DNA of 39,330 nt from Fragilaria crotonensis (lineage: Eukaryota > Bacillariophyta > Fragilariophyceae > Fragilariales > Fragilariaceae). Below the pieces are notes generated by a model that did not search any database, was not told the DNA's origin, and saw nothing but the letters and a program-made list of their open reading frames with translations. Position 1 is the stretch's first letter. Every line of letters begins with the position of its first letter. Shown one piece after another: positions 19,507-28,643 of the stretch. Location: positions 1 to 39,330 of the forward strand of contig JAKSYS010000598.1 in the NCBI GenBank assembly GCA_022925895.1, read 5' to 3'. The translations under genes and the position numbers were made by a program.

Positions 19507-20436
19507 ATGGCGAGCACGAACGAACAAGAACAACAACCCGGAGACACCGACGATGATCATTTCTACAGCGTCAACGACGAAGAAACCGACACGTTTACAT
19601 CCACATCCACACAAAAGGAGAACTTAATGGACTCCGCGGAATGGCCTTCGCTTTTGACTGGACTTGCATCTCCCAATCCCTCTGATACCAGTTGGGAAAT
19701 GGTCTCTCCTTCGGCCCATCAAAATCAACATCGTCCACACAGTCAAAAAGCAACCCGGTCGCCACCGGCTTCAGTGCCTGCCTTGACTGACGAGCCTCTG
19801 ATTGACGACACTTCAGACGATGCTGTAGTGATCCATCTCCCTCCCAAGCAGCACCAACGAGAATTTCTCCTAGATCGCCAACGATCCTTCTCTACACCAG
19901 ATTTCATTCATCTCGAGCGCACTGCTTCCTCACACGAAGCAGCCGACGACGACGGATTCTCGCACAATCATCATGACCACTTTTCAAACGAAGATGACTC
20001 GCATCGAACGTATCCTCCTCCAACAACAACCAACACTTGGGGTGGAGTTTCCTTTCGCGACATTGTCATTTCACAAATGCATGGATTGGCTGATGAGGTT
20101 GTTGTCGACCATCCACAACGACAACAATCTCCATTGGCCTTGTCCAACAAACCAAAACCAAGATTTGTCGTGACTCCCGTTCCAATGAGACAATACGAAA
20201 GTACTCCCAATCTGCGCAGCCTTGGTGGTTCCACTACAACTGCTGCGATCGACGACACCAATTTGATTTTGGGAGAGTCCGATGCCATGGAATTTTATCA
20301 TCGCAAGGCCAAGGGATTCGCTGGTCGAAAGAATGGATTCAAGATGAGACCCGATGAAGCCAAGCGTCTAAGCATCATTATGCACAAAGAAGGAACTCCA
20401 AAGACAAACCGTTGCAAATTAGCAACATCCTATTAG
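19507..20436 (+). CDS. Hypothetical, largely disordered protein
   Basis: The ATG at 19507 (MASTNEQEQQPGDTDDDHFY) is preferred because the upstream in-frame extension begins with a non-conserved ATG and looks like 5' UTR. It gives about 309 residues. The protein is rich in Asp, Ser, Thr, His, Pro and Gln with no membrane segment or signal peptide. Candidate conserved pieces are EWPSLLTGLASPNPSDTSWE (about 40-60), WGGVSFRDIVISQMHGLADE (mid) and a basic C-terminal block AKGFAGRKNGFKMRPDEAKR followed by LSIIMHKEG. The block looks like a short folded or binding motif at the end of a disordered chain. I do not recognise a family. The uninterrupted frame and clear codon structure support a real gene. 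A regulatory or adaptor role is only a guess. Confidence 0.6.
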   Translation: MASTNEQEQQPGDTDDDHFYSVNDEETDTFTSTSTQKENLMDSAEWPSLLTGLASPNPSDTSWEMVSPSAHQNQHRPHSQKATRSPPASVPALTDEPLIDDTSDDAVVIHLPPKQHQREFLLDRQRSFSTPDFIHLERTASSHEAADDDGFSHNHHDHFSNEDDSHRTYPPPTTTNTWGGVSFRDIVISQMHGLADEVVVDHPQRQQSPLALSNKPKPRFVVTPVPMRQYESTPNLRSLGGSTTTAAIDDTNLILGESDAMEFYHRKAKGFAGRKNGFKMRPDEAKRLSIIMHKEGTPKTNRCKLATSY

Positions 20437-22593
20437 AGACTACCGACTGGTGGCGGATTTTGTTCGTGTTGCTCGTCATCCCCATCCCAATTGGTCGTTT
20501 GACACCGTTTGTGTACTCTGGCTACAACATGGACATAGTGGAATATATTTGAATGGAATGTCAACAAGGGATACGGCAATCCCAGTGCGGTATACACAAG
20601 ACCTATTTGTAATGACCGGCAAAGTGAACGGTGTTAATCGAATAGATAGGTACATACATTTTATATTTCACGTTTGATTCACTTGCTATTATTTGAGGAT
20701 AGATGCTCTCTACTATAGTGTATTAGTTCAGAGCACAAGAATACCTGTACACACGACTGAAAGCGAACCATGAAATGCATTGGTCATCGTTGTCTCGTGT
20801 TGGGAAAAAGCCGGGACGAATTGAAAGTAATGTTCATAGTCGAACCATGCTAACTCGTGGTCATGTACAATTCCCACAATACATGGCTCGAGAAATCAAA
20901 TGTCTACAGATTACTTCGATGTACATTCCGCATGTTAGCCACGAATATTGTGATTCAACATCACCATTATCGCTACATGCTATCCAAGGGGATTTGACAC
21001 AACGGGTACACACATACTTAATGAGTCTTTCCTTGATATTTTTACTGAACCATTGACAACACGGCAATGATGAGCTGCCATAGTACAGGGGGAGGTCTTC
21101 CTCTCATTAGCTCTTTTCTTCTCAATGACCTGCTTTGCTCTGCAGTGATAGCAACTAATGCTGTCGCTGATAAAACGTAATGTTCTTTGGCTACTACAAG
21201 TGCTATTCTGCCTGGTGATTGATCTAGAGCAACTTCGAATAAAGATACAAAGGAGATAACAAGAAAAGGGTGTTCAAGAATCACATCAGTTACGAGTTAG
21301 GACGAGCGGTAGCTACTAGTACAAAACAGTAAAGTACCTAACATCTTGTTGCTGATGAGGAAAGCACAAGATTGTACAAAATAATCATAAAGGAGTGCAG
21401 CAAAGCAAGCTACATGTTCCAAATGGTTCCCATTGTGGATTCAAGTAAGCTCAAAGGAATGTAGCTTTGCAGTGGATATCCAGCCCAAGAGCTGTATTGT
21501 AATCCTCCAATACCACCCTGTAGGCCACCTCATTTGATCTCTAAGTGCATTTTCATAAGTCATACTGGCCCCAAAGTGCAGAACAAGTTCAAAAATTAGT
21601 GAAACAGCCACCATTTTTGCAAGACCTTGTTGTGGACAAAGATGAGACAAAGTTCATTTTGCATCTGCGGCTACTACTCAATACTACTAGACAAAAAGAT
21701 TGCATTGATCCCATACTCATGAGCCTTGCTTCAGCCGTGATATGGGCATCAGTTAATTGGATTTGCTTGCTTGTCATGAGCTGGTGTGGACAAGGAGATG
21801 TAAAATCAAAGTATATGTTTAAGCTTGAGATTTTAATGCTCAATGACAAACAATATTTAGCAATTGCCTAGTATTTTAACATTTAAACCATGCACCCTTT
21901 TCAGTATTCCAAAAGATTGGTCAAGTCTGGAGTCCAACTGACATTGTCCAAGATAATGGGAGGCATATCAGAGAAGGGCAAATACGGGGTTAATAACCCC
22001 ACTGGTAGACAATGATACCTGGTGGTGCTCGTAGCGGACGTACTGTAACTAACACGCCCGGATCCCTAACCCTCACCGTACCCTAAAAAGTGAAGATGGA
22101 TACTGTAACGCAACTTCACAGTACCGGTAACTTTAAACATGATTGTTGGTAAACGAATGAGTACTGAGTTCTCCCTGTTCTAGCACCTGTTCAAGTCATT
22201 CCAATATTTCTATATCTACCGGTAGTTTCTTGGCTCGGGTGCAATGTTCGGAGTTTCCCACTACTTCTATAATATGTACTTCACTTGTATCATCCTTCAG
22301 ATCACAACTGTTTGGGTTCTACGACCACTTCCCCCAAGGCAAGGATCCTATCTGGCTCTCTCTGGTGGACCGTACATCCCTTGATAATTGCCTAAGCCCA
22401 ATTTCCGGAACTTTTCTTTTTCCTCACACCCGCTGGGGCCGTCATACTTGAGCACTTTTCTACTGTGCTACTGTCAAGCTACCAGTTCTAGTACGAGTAA
22501 CTGGTACTGTACTACCAGGTAATGCGGTAATGCAGTCACATGAACGTATGACAATATTACATACATAAAATATACATACACACATACTACTAG

Positions 22594-22732
22594 CCGCAAA
22601 AAAGGTGCATGTGGGACTCAGGTCCTCTGCTCCCCTTCGCAACGAGCATGCAGTTCCAACGTTCCAACCGCAAAAAGGTGCATGTGGGACTCAGGTCCTC
22701 TGCTCCCCTTCAACGAGCATGCAGTTCCAACG
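22594..22732. repeat. Two-copy 74-bp tandem duplication
   Basis: Copy 1 starts at 22594 and copy 2 at 22668. Both run from CCGCAAAAA through GGTGCATGTGGGACTCAGG and TCCTCTGCTCCCCTTC to GAGCATGCAGTTCCAACG. They differ only by one A in the homopolymer and a 2-bp indel (CGCAACG against CAACG), so the duplication is recent. Confidence 0.9.
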
Positions 22733-23037
22733 ACTATAACGTTAGAGTAACGGCCGTTTGTTGATGTAAAAACGCTAAAACACCTTCTTACCGTCGTACT
22801 GGGAGTGGTACAAGTACTTGTATGTGCACTGTGCACCATTTAACACAATAAAAAAAACATGGCGTGCGCGATGGGCCTCGACGCCTCGACCAGTGCGCCA
22901 AAAACCGTTCGCGAAGTAAGGGTGGGTCAAGTATTTCCCTCACAAAGTACAACCAAAAAAGCGATAGGACACTTTTCAACAACTTTGATCCAAGAGAAAC
23001 TTTTATATATGACATAAGCGTACTCGAGTACTTGGTA

Positions 23038-23140
23038 CATTCAAAATCGGCTCAAACGGCCAGTGCCCAACCAATTGGGGATGAAAAGGGGCGCCCTTGT
23101 TTGCGACTACGTTCATAATCGAATCAGACGGCCAGTGTCC
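23038..23140. repeat. Two-copy degenerate repeat, period about 71 bp
   Basis: ACATTCAAAATCGGCTCAAA followed by CGGCCAGTGCCC at 23038 recurs as ACGTTCATAATCGAATCAGA followed by CGGCCAGTGTCC at 23109. The copies are roughly 80 percent identical over about 32 bp. The repeat lies just upstream of the SGNH-like gene. Confidence 0.6.
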
Positions 23141-23216
23141 TAGCACTCGGAGTAAACCCTTTGAAGGACACCTCTGATTTGGAGCATTAAATTCTCTTTC
23201 TGAAGTTATCAAAGAA

Positions 23217-24372
23217 ATGAAGATATTCCAATTCTGCAGTAGCATTGAAATAAATGTTGATCTCGTAGCGGGACGCCTATTTGTGCTTTGTGTCCTGGCC
23301 TTCCTCACACTTCATTCATCGCCGTTGGCATTTTGGGAGAAAATCTCTGTGTCAGAGACTCTTTCCAAGTGCCTTGAATTGAAGTCCCCCTTTGCCACGA
23401 CCTGATGATACGTTCATAGAGTTCAATGACTCACTATCAAGTTTAACAGAAAATGAGGGGCAGTCGACTGCGAAGAAGAGATATTGTGAATTAGGCCAAG
23501 CCCAATCCAAGGAAACTGTATTTGACCAATGCCATCAAGTACTCGATCCCATTTTGAACCAACATGGCGGCAATCATCGACGAAATTGGCTCTTGTTTGG
23601 TGACTCAACCGTAGCTAGGCTTATCAGAGCAACACGTCGGTGTGGCACCTCCAACGAAACCTTGGCAATGCGATGTGATCACTGCCAGTTACTGACATCA
23701 ACAGAGTCCATTCATGCTGAAAACTGGACGAAACCGAATGCAACGATGGGCGAAGGACCTGTCGCATTTGGACTGCTCAATCCCACGTGTTCCGACTGTC
23801 TTGGCTGTAATCATGAAATCCTAGTCAAGAAGGATCAGAAAACCAAACCAGTCATCAAGCAGACGATCCGGTACTTTCCCGTGGAGTTCGCCAGGGATGT
23901 GGCGACTCAGTGCCCCGCTGTGGGTGTCAAGACCACCCAAGAGGCAGTGCAATACTATCTGAAACAAAATTACCCGCAACATGGCTATCAATGGAGTATG
24001 ACAACGTGCTTGGTAAGTGTTGGGTTTCATGATATGTCCATCGTCCCGGATATTGGAATCGCTACCTACGTGATGAATGTGAAGAATTACATCCGTCAAA
24101 TCCGTCCTTTTTGCAAGACTATGCTGTGGTTGGGTATGCATCAAGTGATGGGAAAAGCGAAGTATCTACAGACGAACGCGAAGGTGCTACAATGGAACAA
24201 GGGAGTACTTGATATGTTGTTGCAGAGTTATCCGAACGATATTGTTTTCATAGATACCACAAATCGTACAAGCAATGCCTCTGAGCATCACGACAATATT
24301 CACATGGAGTTCGCCTACTACAGCTCCGTCGCAATGTTCTTGTTCAAGAATCTGACAAATTTCTGCGCCTGA
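23217..24372 (+). CDS. SGNH/PC-esterase-like type II membrane protein (one frame break)
   Basis: The 23217 ATG opens a short N-terminal frame with one hydrophobic helix (LFVLCVLAFLTLHSSPLAFW, about residues 21-40), typical of a signal anchor. At the C5 run at about 23386-23390 the coding must move by one base into the frame ending at 24372. That frame has no ATG of its own at its beginning. It contains RRNWLLFGDSTVARLIRATR, the GDS catalytic-Ser block of SGNH hydrolases, a central Cys-containing region (CDHCQLL, CSDCLGC), VSVGFHDMS, and near the end HHDNIHMEFAYYSS with the DxxH catalytic pair. This order matches PC-esterase/Cas1-like O-acetyltransferases and esterases that act on glycans in the Golgi. 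The joined protein would be about 384 residues. The alternative is a tiny intron near 23350-23390, but I see no convincing one. Substrate unknown. Confidence 0.65.
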
Positions 24373-24944
24373 TTCTGGCTCATCCCACCTCGTGGGTACC
24401 AAAGTATTGATAAAGGTATTTGAAATCGAAACAGCGCGTTTCAACAAATAGCAACGACGCTCCTGTTAGGGTTAGTCGAAAGGCTCATGGACCTCTAGAT
24501 GCGCTGAGTTTGGTCCTCAGCAAAAACAACAACGGCGGCAATGAATATCCAAGACGAGCGGGTGCATATGTAGTTTGAATGACTCCTTGCTGTAACTGTG
24601 GCCATTCTCGGGGTAGCACAGCGAATGGACAACGCAACCGCCCTGACATGGTCTGCATTAACGCAGTTGCACTCTATAGTCATGACTGCCGTTTCCATGT
24701 CAAATCAAATACAATCTTATGCAAGTGAGTTGACTGCTCAGCATGTGTCCAACGCCATGTCGAAGTTGGAAAGTTATCAGCGCGTGAGGTGTTTGCTGTT
24801 GTGAACAATTACTTGCTTAAAACATGCTAAGAATCTAGTTTTCACCAATACAACGTCAATGACGTGCGGCACCAATTCTTCTAGGGACGTATTCATTCGC
24901 AGTCCTTTCGAATTGGATGCTCATGTCAATACTAAGCAAGTCGT
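24373..24944. other. Intergenic region between convergent genes
   Basis: This 572-bp spacer lies between the 3' ends of the SGNH-like gene (+) and the SDR39U1-like gene (-). A small + strand ORF at 24598-24804 has no recognisable features. No repeat is seen. Confidence 0.45.
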
Positions 24945-26072
24945 TTAAATAGTCTCCTTCACTGCACTTGCCAATGCTTCTTCAATGGTCCGATGTTGAA
25001 ACACAAACCCACTCTTCTCCAACTTGGACGGAACGGCCTTGACTCCTCCCAAAAGCATTTCCTCTCCCATTTCTCCAAATAGTAAAGACACGACGAATGA
25101 TGGCAATGGAAAAATAGTGGGTCGATTCAAGACCTTGCCCATGGCAGATGTAAATTCTTGATTGGTGCACGGGACTGGAGCGCACACATTAACGAGTCCG
25201 TTGTCCTTGGCAAGTGTTGGTGTTTCCAACGTGTACACGAGAGCACGAGCCGCATCGCGGGCGGAAATGAAGGAAAAGTACTGCCGTCCCGATCCCACCA
25301 CTCCACCCCCACCCAAGAAGAAGATGGGATACAATTTGCCCAGGGCACCACCATTTTTACTCAAAACGACGCCCATGCGACAATGAATGACTCTGTTGTT
25401 GTTATTCTTGGAAGCAGCCGCCGTGGCGGCTGCTTCCCATTGACGAGAAACATCTGCCAGAAATCCAGTCGTTGAGGAAACATCCATTAGTTCGTCAGCA
25501 GCCTTTGGTTCGTCATCACTGCTACTGCTAAAGTAGCTACTTCCGTAGACTCCAACTCCTGACGCGACCAAGAAATCTGTCTTGGCGGCAGTCGATGCGG
25601 CAATGGCCTTGGCCAGTGCTTGGGTTGGTCCAACTCTCGAGTCCAATATTTCTTGCTTCTTTTCGGCAGTCCATGGTCGGATCCCCAAGAATCCCAATGG
25701 ACCCAATCCTGTGGCAACATTTTCGCCAGCCAAATGGACAATGGCGTCCATTTGGGAAAGAATAGTTGGATTCATGACAGAGGAGGGGTCTGTGGCTTTT
25801 GGATTCCAAGGCACAGTAATAGTGTTTGCAGTGGAAGTAGGTTCCTCCAAAGTAGTTGGAGAGTCAAGAGCGTCGACATTATCGCTCCTCGATAACTTGA
25901 CAATTCGGATGGGCTTGCCATACAATGTTGCCTTGGATCCCAGTTCATCAATGAGCGCCGTTCCGAGCAATCCCGATGCCCCGGTGATTCCAACCGTGTA
26001 GTACTTGGATGGAGAAGCGATCGAGGAGAAGGAGCGTTGCAATGTTGAGGTCACATCGTCCAAGAACGACAT
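24945..26072 (-). CDS. SDR39U1-like NAD(P)-dependent epimerase (TIGR01777 family)
   Basis: An intact 375-residue frame starting at 26070-26072. The Rossmann glycine motif is GITGASGLLG (residues about 28-37). Further family blocks in order are DAIVHLAGENV, RPWTAEKKQEILDSRVGPTQ, LVASGVGVYGSS (the Ser and Tyr region), TGFLADVSRQWEAAA, CRMGVVLSKNGGALGKLYPI, GGVVGSGRQYFSFISARDAA and the C-terminal substrate-binding half (NVCAPVPCTNQEF, NRPTIFPLPSFVVSLLFGEM, AVPSKLEKSGFVFQHRTIEE). This is the atypical extended SDR family whose human member is SDR39U1 and whose bacterial members include YfcH. The substrate is unknown in all. The first 27 residues could be a weak organelle presequence, but no clear signal is visible. 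The frame is undamaged, unlike several neighbours. Confidence 0.93.
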   Translation of the reverse strand: MSFLDDVTSTLQRSFSSIASPSKYYTVGITGASGLLGTALIDELGSKATLYGKPIRIVKLSRSDNVDALDSPTTLEEPTSTANTITVPWNPKATDPSSVMNPTILSQMDAIVHLAGENVATGLGPLGFLGIRPWTAEKKQEILDSRVGPTQALAKAIAASTAAKTDFLVASGVGVYGSSYFSSSSDDEPKAADELMDVSSTTGFLADVSRQWEAAATAAASKNNNNRVIHCRMGVVLSKNGGALGKLYPIFFLGGGGVVGSGRQYFSFISARDAARALVYTLETPTLAKDNGLVNVCAPVPCTNQEFTSAMGKVLNRPTIFPLPSFVVSLLFGEMGEEMLLGGVKAVPSKLEKSGFVFQHRTIEEALASAVKETI

Positions 26073-28617
26073 TTTGGAACAACTTGTCGTCGTTGCTGTT
26101 GTCGAGCGAGGGAGAAGGTGAAGGCGGTTGCGGTGCGACTTGTTGTCGAGATGGTAGTAAAAACGATGCTCATTACCATCATGCGAATCTGGATCATTCC
26201 GTCAGAAGATGAGTTGTGCACTTATTTGTGGTCTTATTTGTAAACTTAAGGTGATGCAGCCTGGGAGGACTGGGAGGAGCCTTCGATTCACATTGTTGTC
26301 ACACATTGACGTCGATTCGAAATCGTCGTACTTGTGCTGAGTGCTGACTCATGATTCACCATCCACCAACACATCGCTTTTCCTCGCGTTGCAATGGATA
26401 TATATGTGGCACAGCAGTACCAGTAGTATAAGCTACAAGTACTGGTACCAGGTACTAGCTAGCTAGTAGCTAGTACCGCCATCGGCCGGTCTATATGATG
26501 TACAGTACAAGTACCTGGTAGTCTATAGACTAACCATCACTAGTACCAGTACGCAAGTATTCAGCGAAAGCAGTACAGCAGTACTGGAGAAATACCGGTA
26601 GAATGCAGCACGAAACGAAGCACGACGCTTCCGGAACTAGGAAGTGAGCACTGCAGAGCACTGTATTCATACACTGCACAATCCTACGACGTATGATATG
26701 GGATACAAGTGGGAGGTGGATCCTACCGGTCTACCGGCAGTTAAATGGCACTCCAATTACGTCATCACACGAACTACCGGTAGTTTCGATTAGAATGCAA
26801 GGAAATGACGTCCATACAGTACTACAGTAAGACAGTAACATAGGGAGAGCATGCTGATTGGGTACGGCTTGACGTCATTTCCTTGCATTCTAATCGGATC
26901 CGTGAAATATAGCATAGAATCCGTATGTTATCTAGTTATGTATGATAGTATGTACCCAACTCGAGCAGATCGATTCTTCAAATTATATTGCTTATTTAAT
27001 AACAGATCAACTTTACCTACGAATCTCAGGCTGCTCCTCTGCGGATAGAAACTACCGGTAGAAACACCCTACACCGTATCAGTAGTCAGTAGACGTCAAT
27101 ACTCCCATACATTTCTGCCGCTGATGGCTGGCTCGATTAAGGGGACTCACACGCTTCACGGCGGTGTCACGGGCTCCCCATCCAATTGCCTCATCAATCA
27201 TGACAAGTGCATATGCATATGAATGAAGCATAATAGGTAATGGGACATGGAGGTCTCACAAATTGGAAGAAGGAAAGCAGCAGGCCCAAGGTTCAAGCGA
27301 CCACGTGGCCGTGCGAAGGACAAGATTCGTTTGATTCGCTTCAGGAGAGAATTTGGCGGGAACTGGAACGGCGCCTCACTATAGCTCACAAATTTGACAC
27401 CACCTGTCATACGATTTCGGTCAACCACGTGACCCGGCCTTGTAGACAAGATCCGATGAATCTTGGCGTGTCTTTCGCATCTGGAGGAAGATTTTGCCTG
27501 CCGTGGCAATTGGCCCAGAGATTCGCTATACTAGTACCTCTCGGAAAACGTAACTAGAGTAGTAGTACAAGGTACTGTACTTCCATCACAGAGCGTTCTC
27601 AATTTGGGATGTTGAAGTCAAAAGCCAATCCGTTTGCATGTCGTCTGTACGCCTTTTTCGAACCATACCGTATTACTACTACTGGAGTAGTCCAACGCTG
27701 GAATACTACCCCTGACCCCTGACCCGCCTGACCCATGACATTCGACATTGGAGCTTTTCCCAATGAAAGTCAAAAACGTCCGTTGGATAACGCCACATTT
27801 TTAGCAAACCGTATGAAACCCCAAAACCTTGCACAGAAACCCAAAGTTAGTCGTACTAATGAGAAAAGCGTACCATACATTTCCATAAAATCACACAAAA
27901 CACAAACTTCAACTCTTTTATTCTTACGTATCCGTGATCCGTCATCACATTTGCCGTTCACATTCCCATGCAACCCAAACGTGAGCTCTGGTGTGAGTGA
28001 TGTATACGGCTCCGAATTGCAGATGTGCATATTAAATCATACATGTCATGAATAAATTCATAGGTCTTTTCGAGGGTACGATGTCGATGCATAGGTAACT
28101 TTGCACATGCAAGCACCTGGTACCAAGTACGGAGTAGTATAATGACAGTACATTTGTGTGAAATCTGTATTTTTCTGATCACTGAGCATGCGATTGTGCT
28201 CCAGATTCCAGATGTATGTGCATGACCGACTTTGCTCGCTTAGGATCAACACCCTACTTGTACCGTTCCAGATATAGTATACTACTCGATGAGTACCGGT
28301 ACATGGTGAACGGGTTTGCGTGCCATAGTTTTACACATGATTATAGATCCGAACTGAATCTCTGGAACTGATAGTGACGGATTTGGCGCGACACAGTGTA
28401 GCGGCCTCGCTACGCGTCACAAATTGGATCTAGAAGGTACAAGTAGACTACCAGGGTACCACGATTTTGGATGTCAGTGTCGAAAGCCAATCCGTGCTAC
28501 AAGGAAGATTCAATGAATCTCGGCACACCTTTTCTAGCATCTTGAGAAAGATTCGGGGCGATGTGATAATGAGGCCTCACTGTCGCACAAATTGGAAACC
28601 AGATCACAAGCTTTGGG
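26073..28617. other. Long intergenic region rich in palindromes and degenerate repeats
   Basis: No gene is supported in 2.5 kb. From 26405 to 26600 there is the densest GTAC/GGTACC/CTAG palindrome cluster of the window (CAAGTACTGGTACCAGGTAC, AGCTAGCTAGTAGCTAG), 330-530 bp upstream of the SDR39U1-like start. CTACCGGTAG motifs occur at about 26773 and 27050. The 26-bp inverted repeat and the C/B/A repeat family near 27.4 and 28.4-28.6 kb are listed separately. ORFs at 27198-27557 on both strands overlap the repeat family and are not credible genes. Confidence 0.5.
26787..26896. repeat. 26-bp perfect inverted repeat with TGACGTC ends
   Basis: The left arm is 26787-26812 and the right arm 26871-26896, perfect complements of each other, separated by 58 bp. 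The arms begin CGATTAGAATGCAAGG and end GAAATGACGTC at the loop side. In the right arm the junction reads TGACGTCA, a CRE-type palindrome. Transcribed, the unit would fold into a 26-bp hairpin. An ACCGGTAGTTT motif abuts the left arm. It could be a MITE-like terminus, a hairpin RNA precursor or a regulatory site. Confidence 0.85.
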
Positions 28618-28643
28618 ATGTTAACGTCTAAAGCCAATCCTTT
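27373..28643 (+). repeat. Degenerate repeat family (three motif sets) upstream of the PhoX-like gene
   Basis: Three short motifs recur. Motif C (GATYCAATGAATCTCGGC-like) is at about 28347, 28507 and 27449. Motif B (GCCTCACTRTCGCACAAATT-like) is at 28404, 28574 and 27373. Motif A (TTTGGGATGTTAACGTC followed by AAAGCCAATCC) is at 28465, 28612 and 27603. In 28.35-28.64 kb the order C-B-A is repeated twice with a step of about 147-170 bp, so it is a diverged tandem duplication. The last A copy overlaps the ATG at 28618. Motif A contains a CCAAT box. Confidence 0.65.

Larger units (their letters stand above)
20437..23216. other. Long intergenic region with small repeats and possible decayed ORFs
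   Basis: No intact gene is recognised in 2.8 kb. On the minus strand, 21284-21042 (an 80-codon frame including SLRRKELMRGRPPPVLWQL), 21650-21441 (QMRWPTGWYWRITIQLLGW) and 21849-21589 could be pieces of one old gene, but I cannot name it. At 21991-22003 there is a small GGGGTTAATAACCCC palindrome, followed by CCCTAACCCTCACCGTACCC at 22064-22083. Two tandem repeats (22594-22732 and 23038-23140) are listed separately. ACCGGTAGTTTC recurs at about 22218. Confidence 0.45.

Noticed and set aside
21991-22090. GGGGTTAATAACCCC followed by CCCTAACCCT as a possible telomeric or chromosome-break site
   Set aside because: Only one or two repeat units are present, and sequence on both sides is ordinary.
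27198-27557. Overlapping 103- and 105-codon ORFs on both strands
   Set aside because: They overlap the degenerate C/B repeat motifs, have no domain and no supporting structure.
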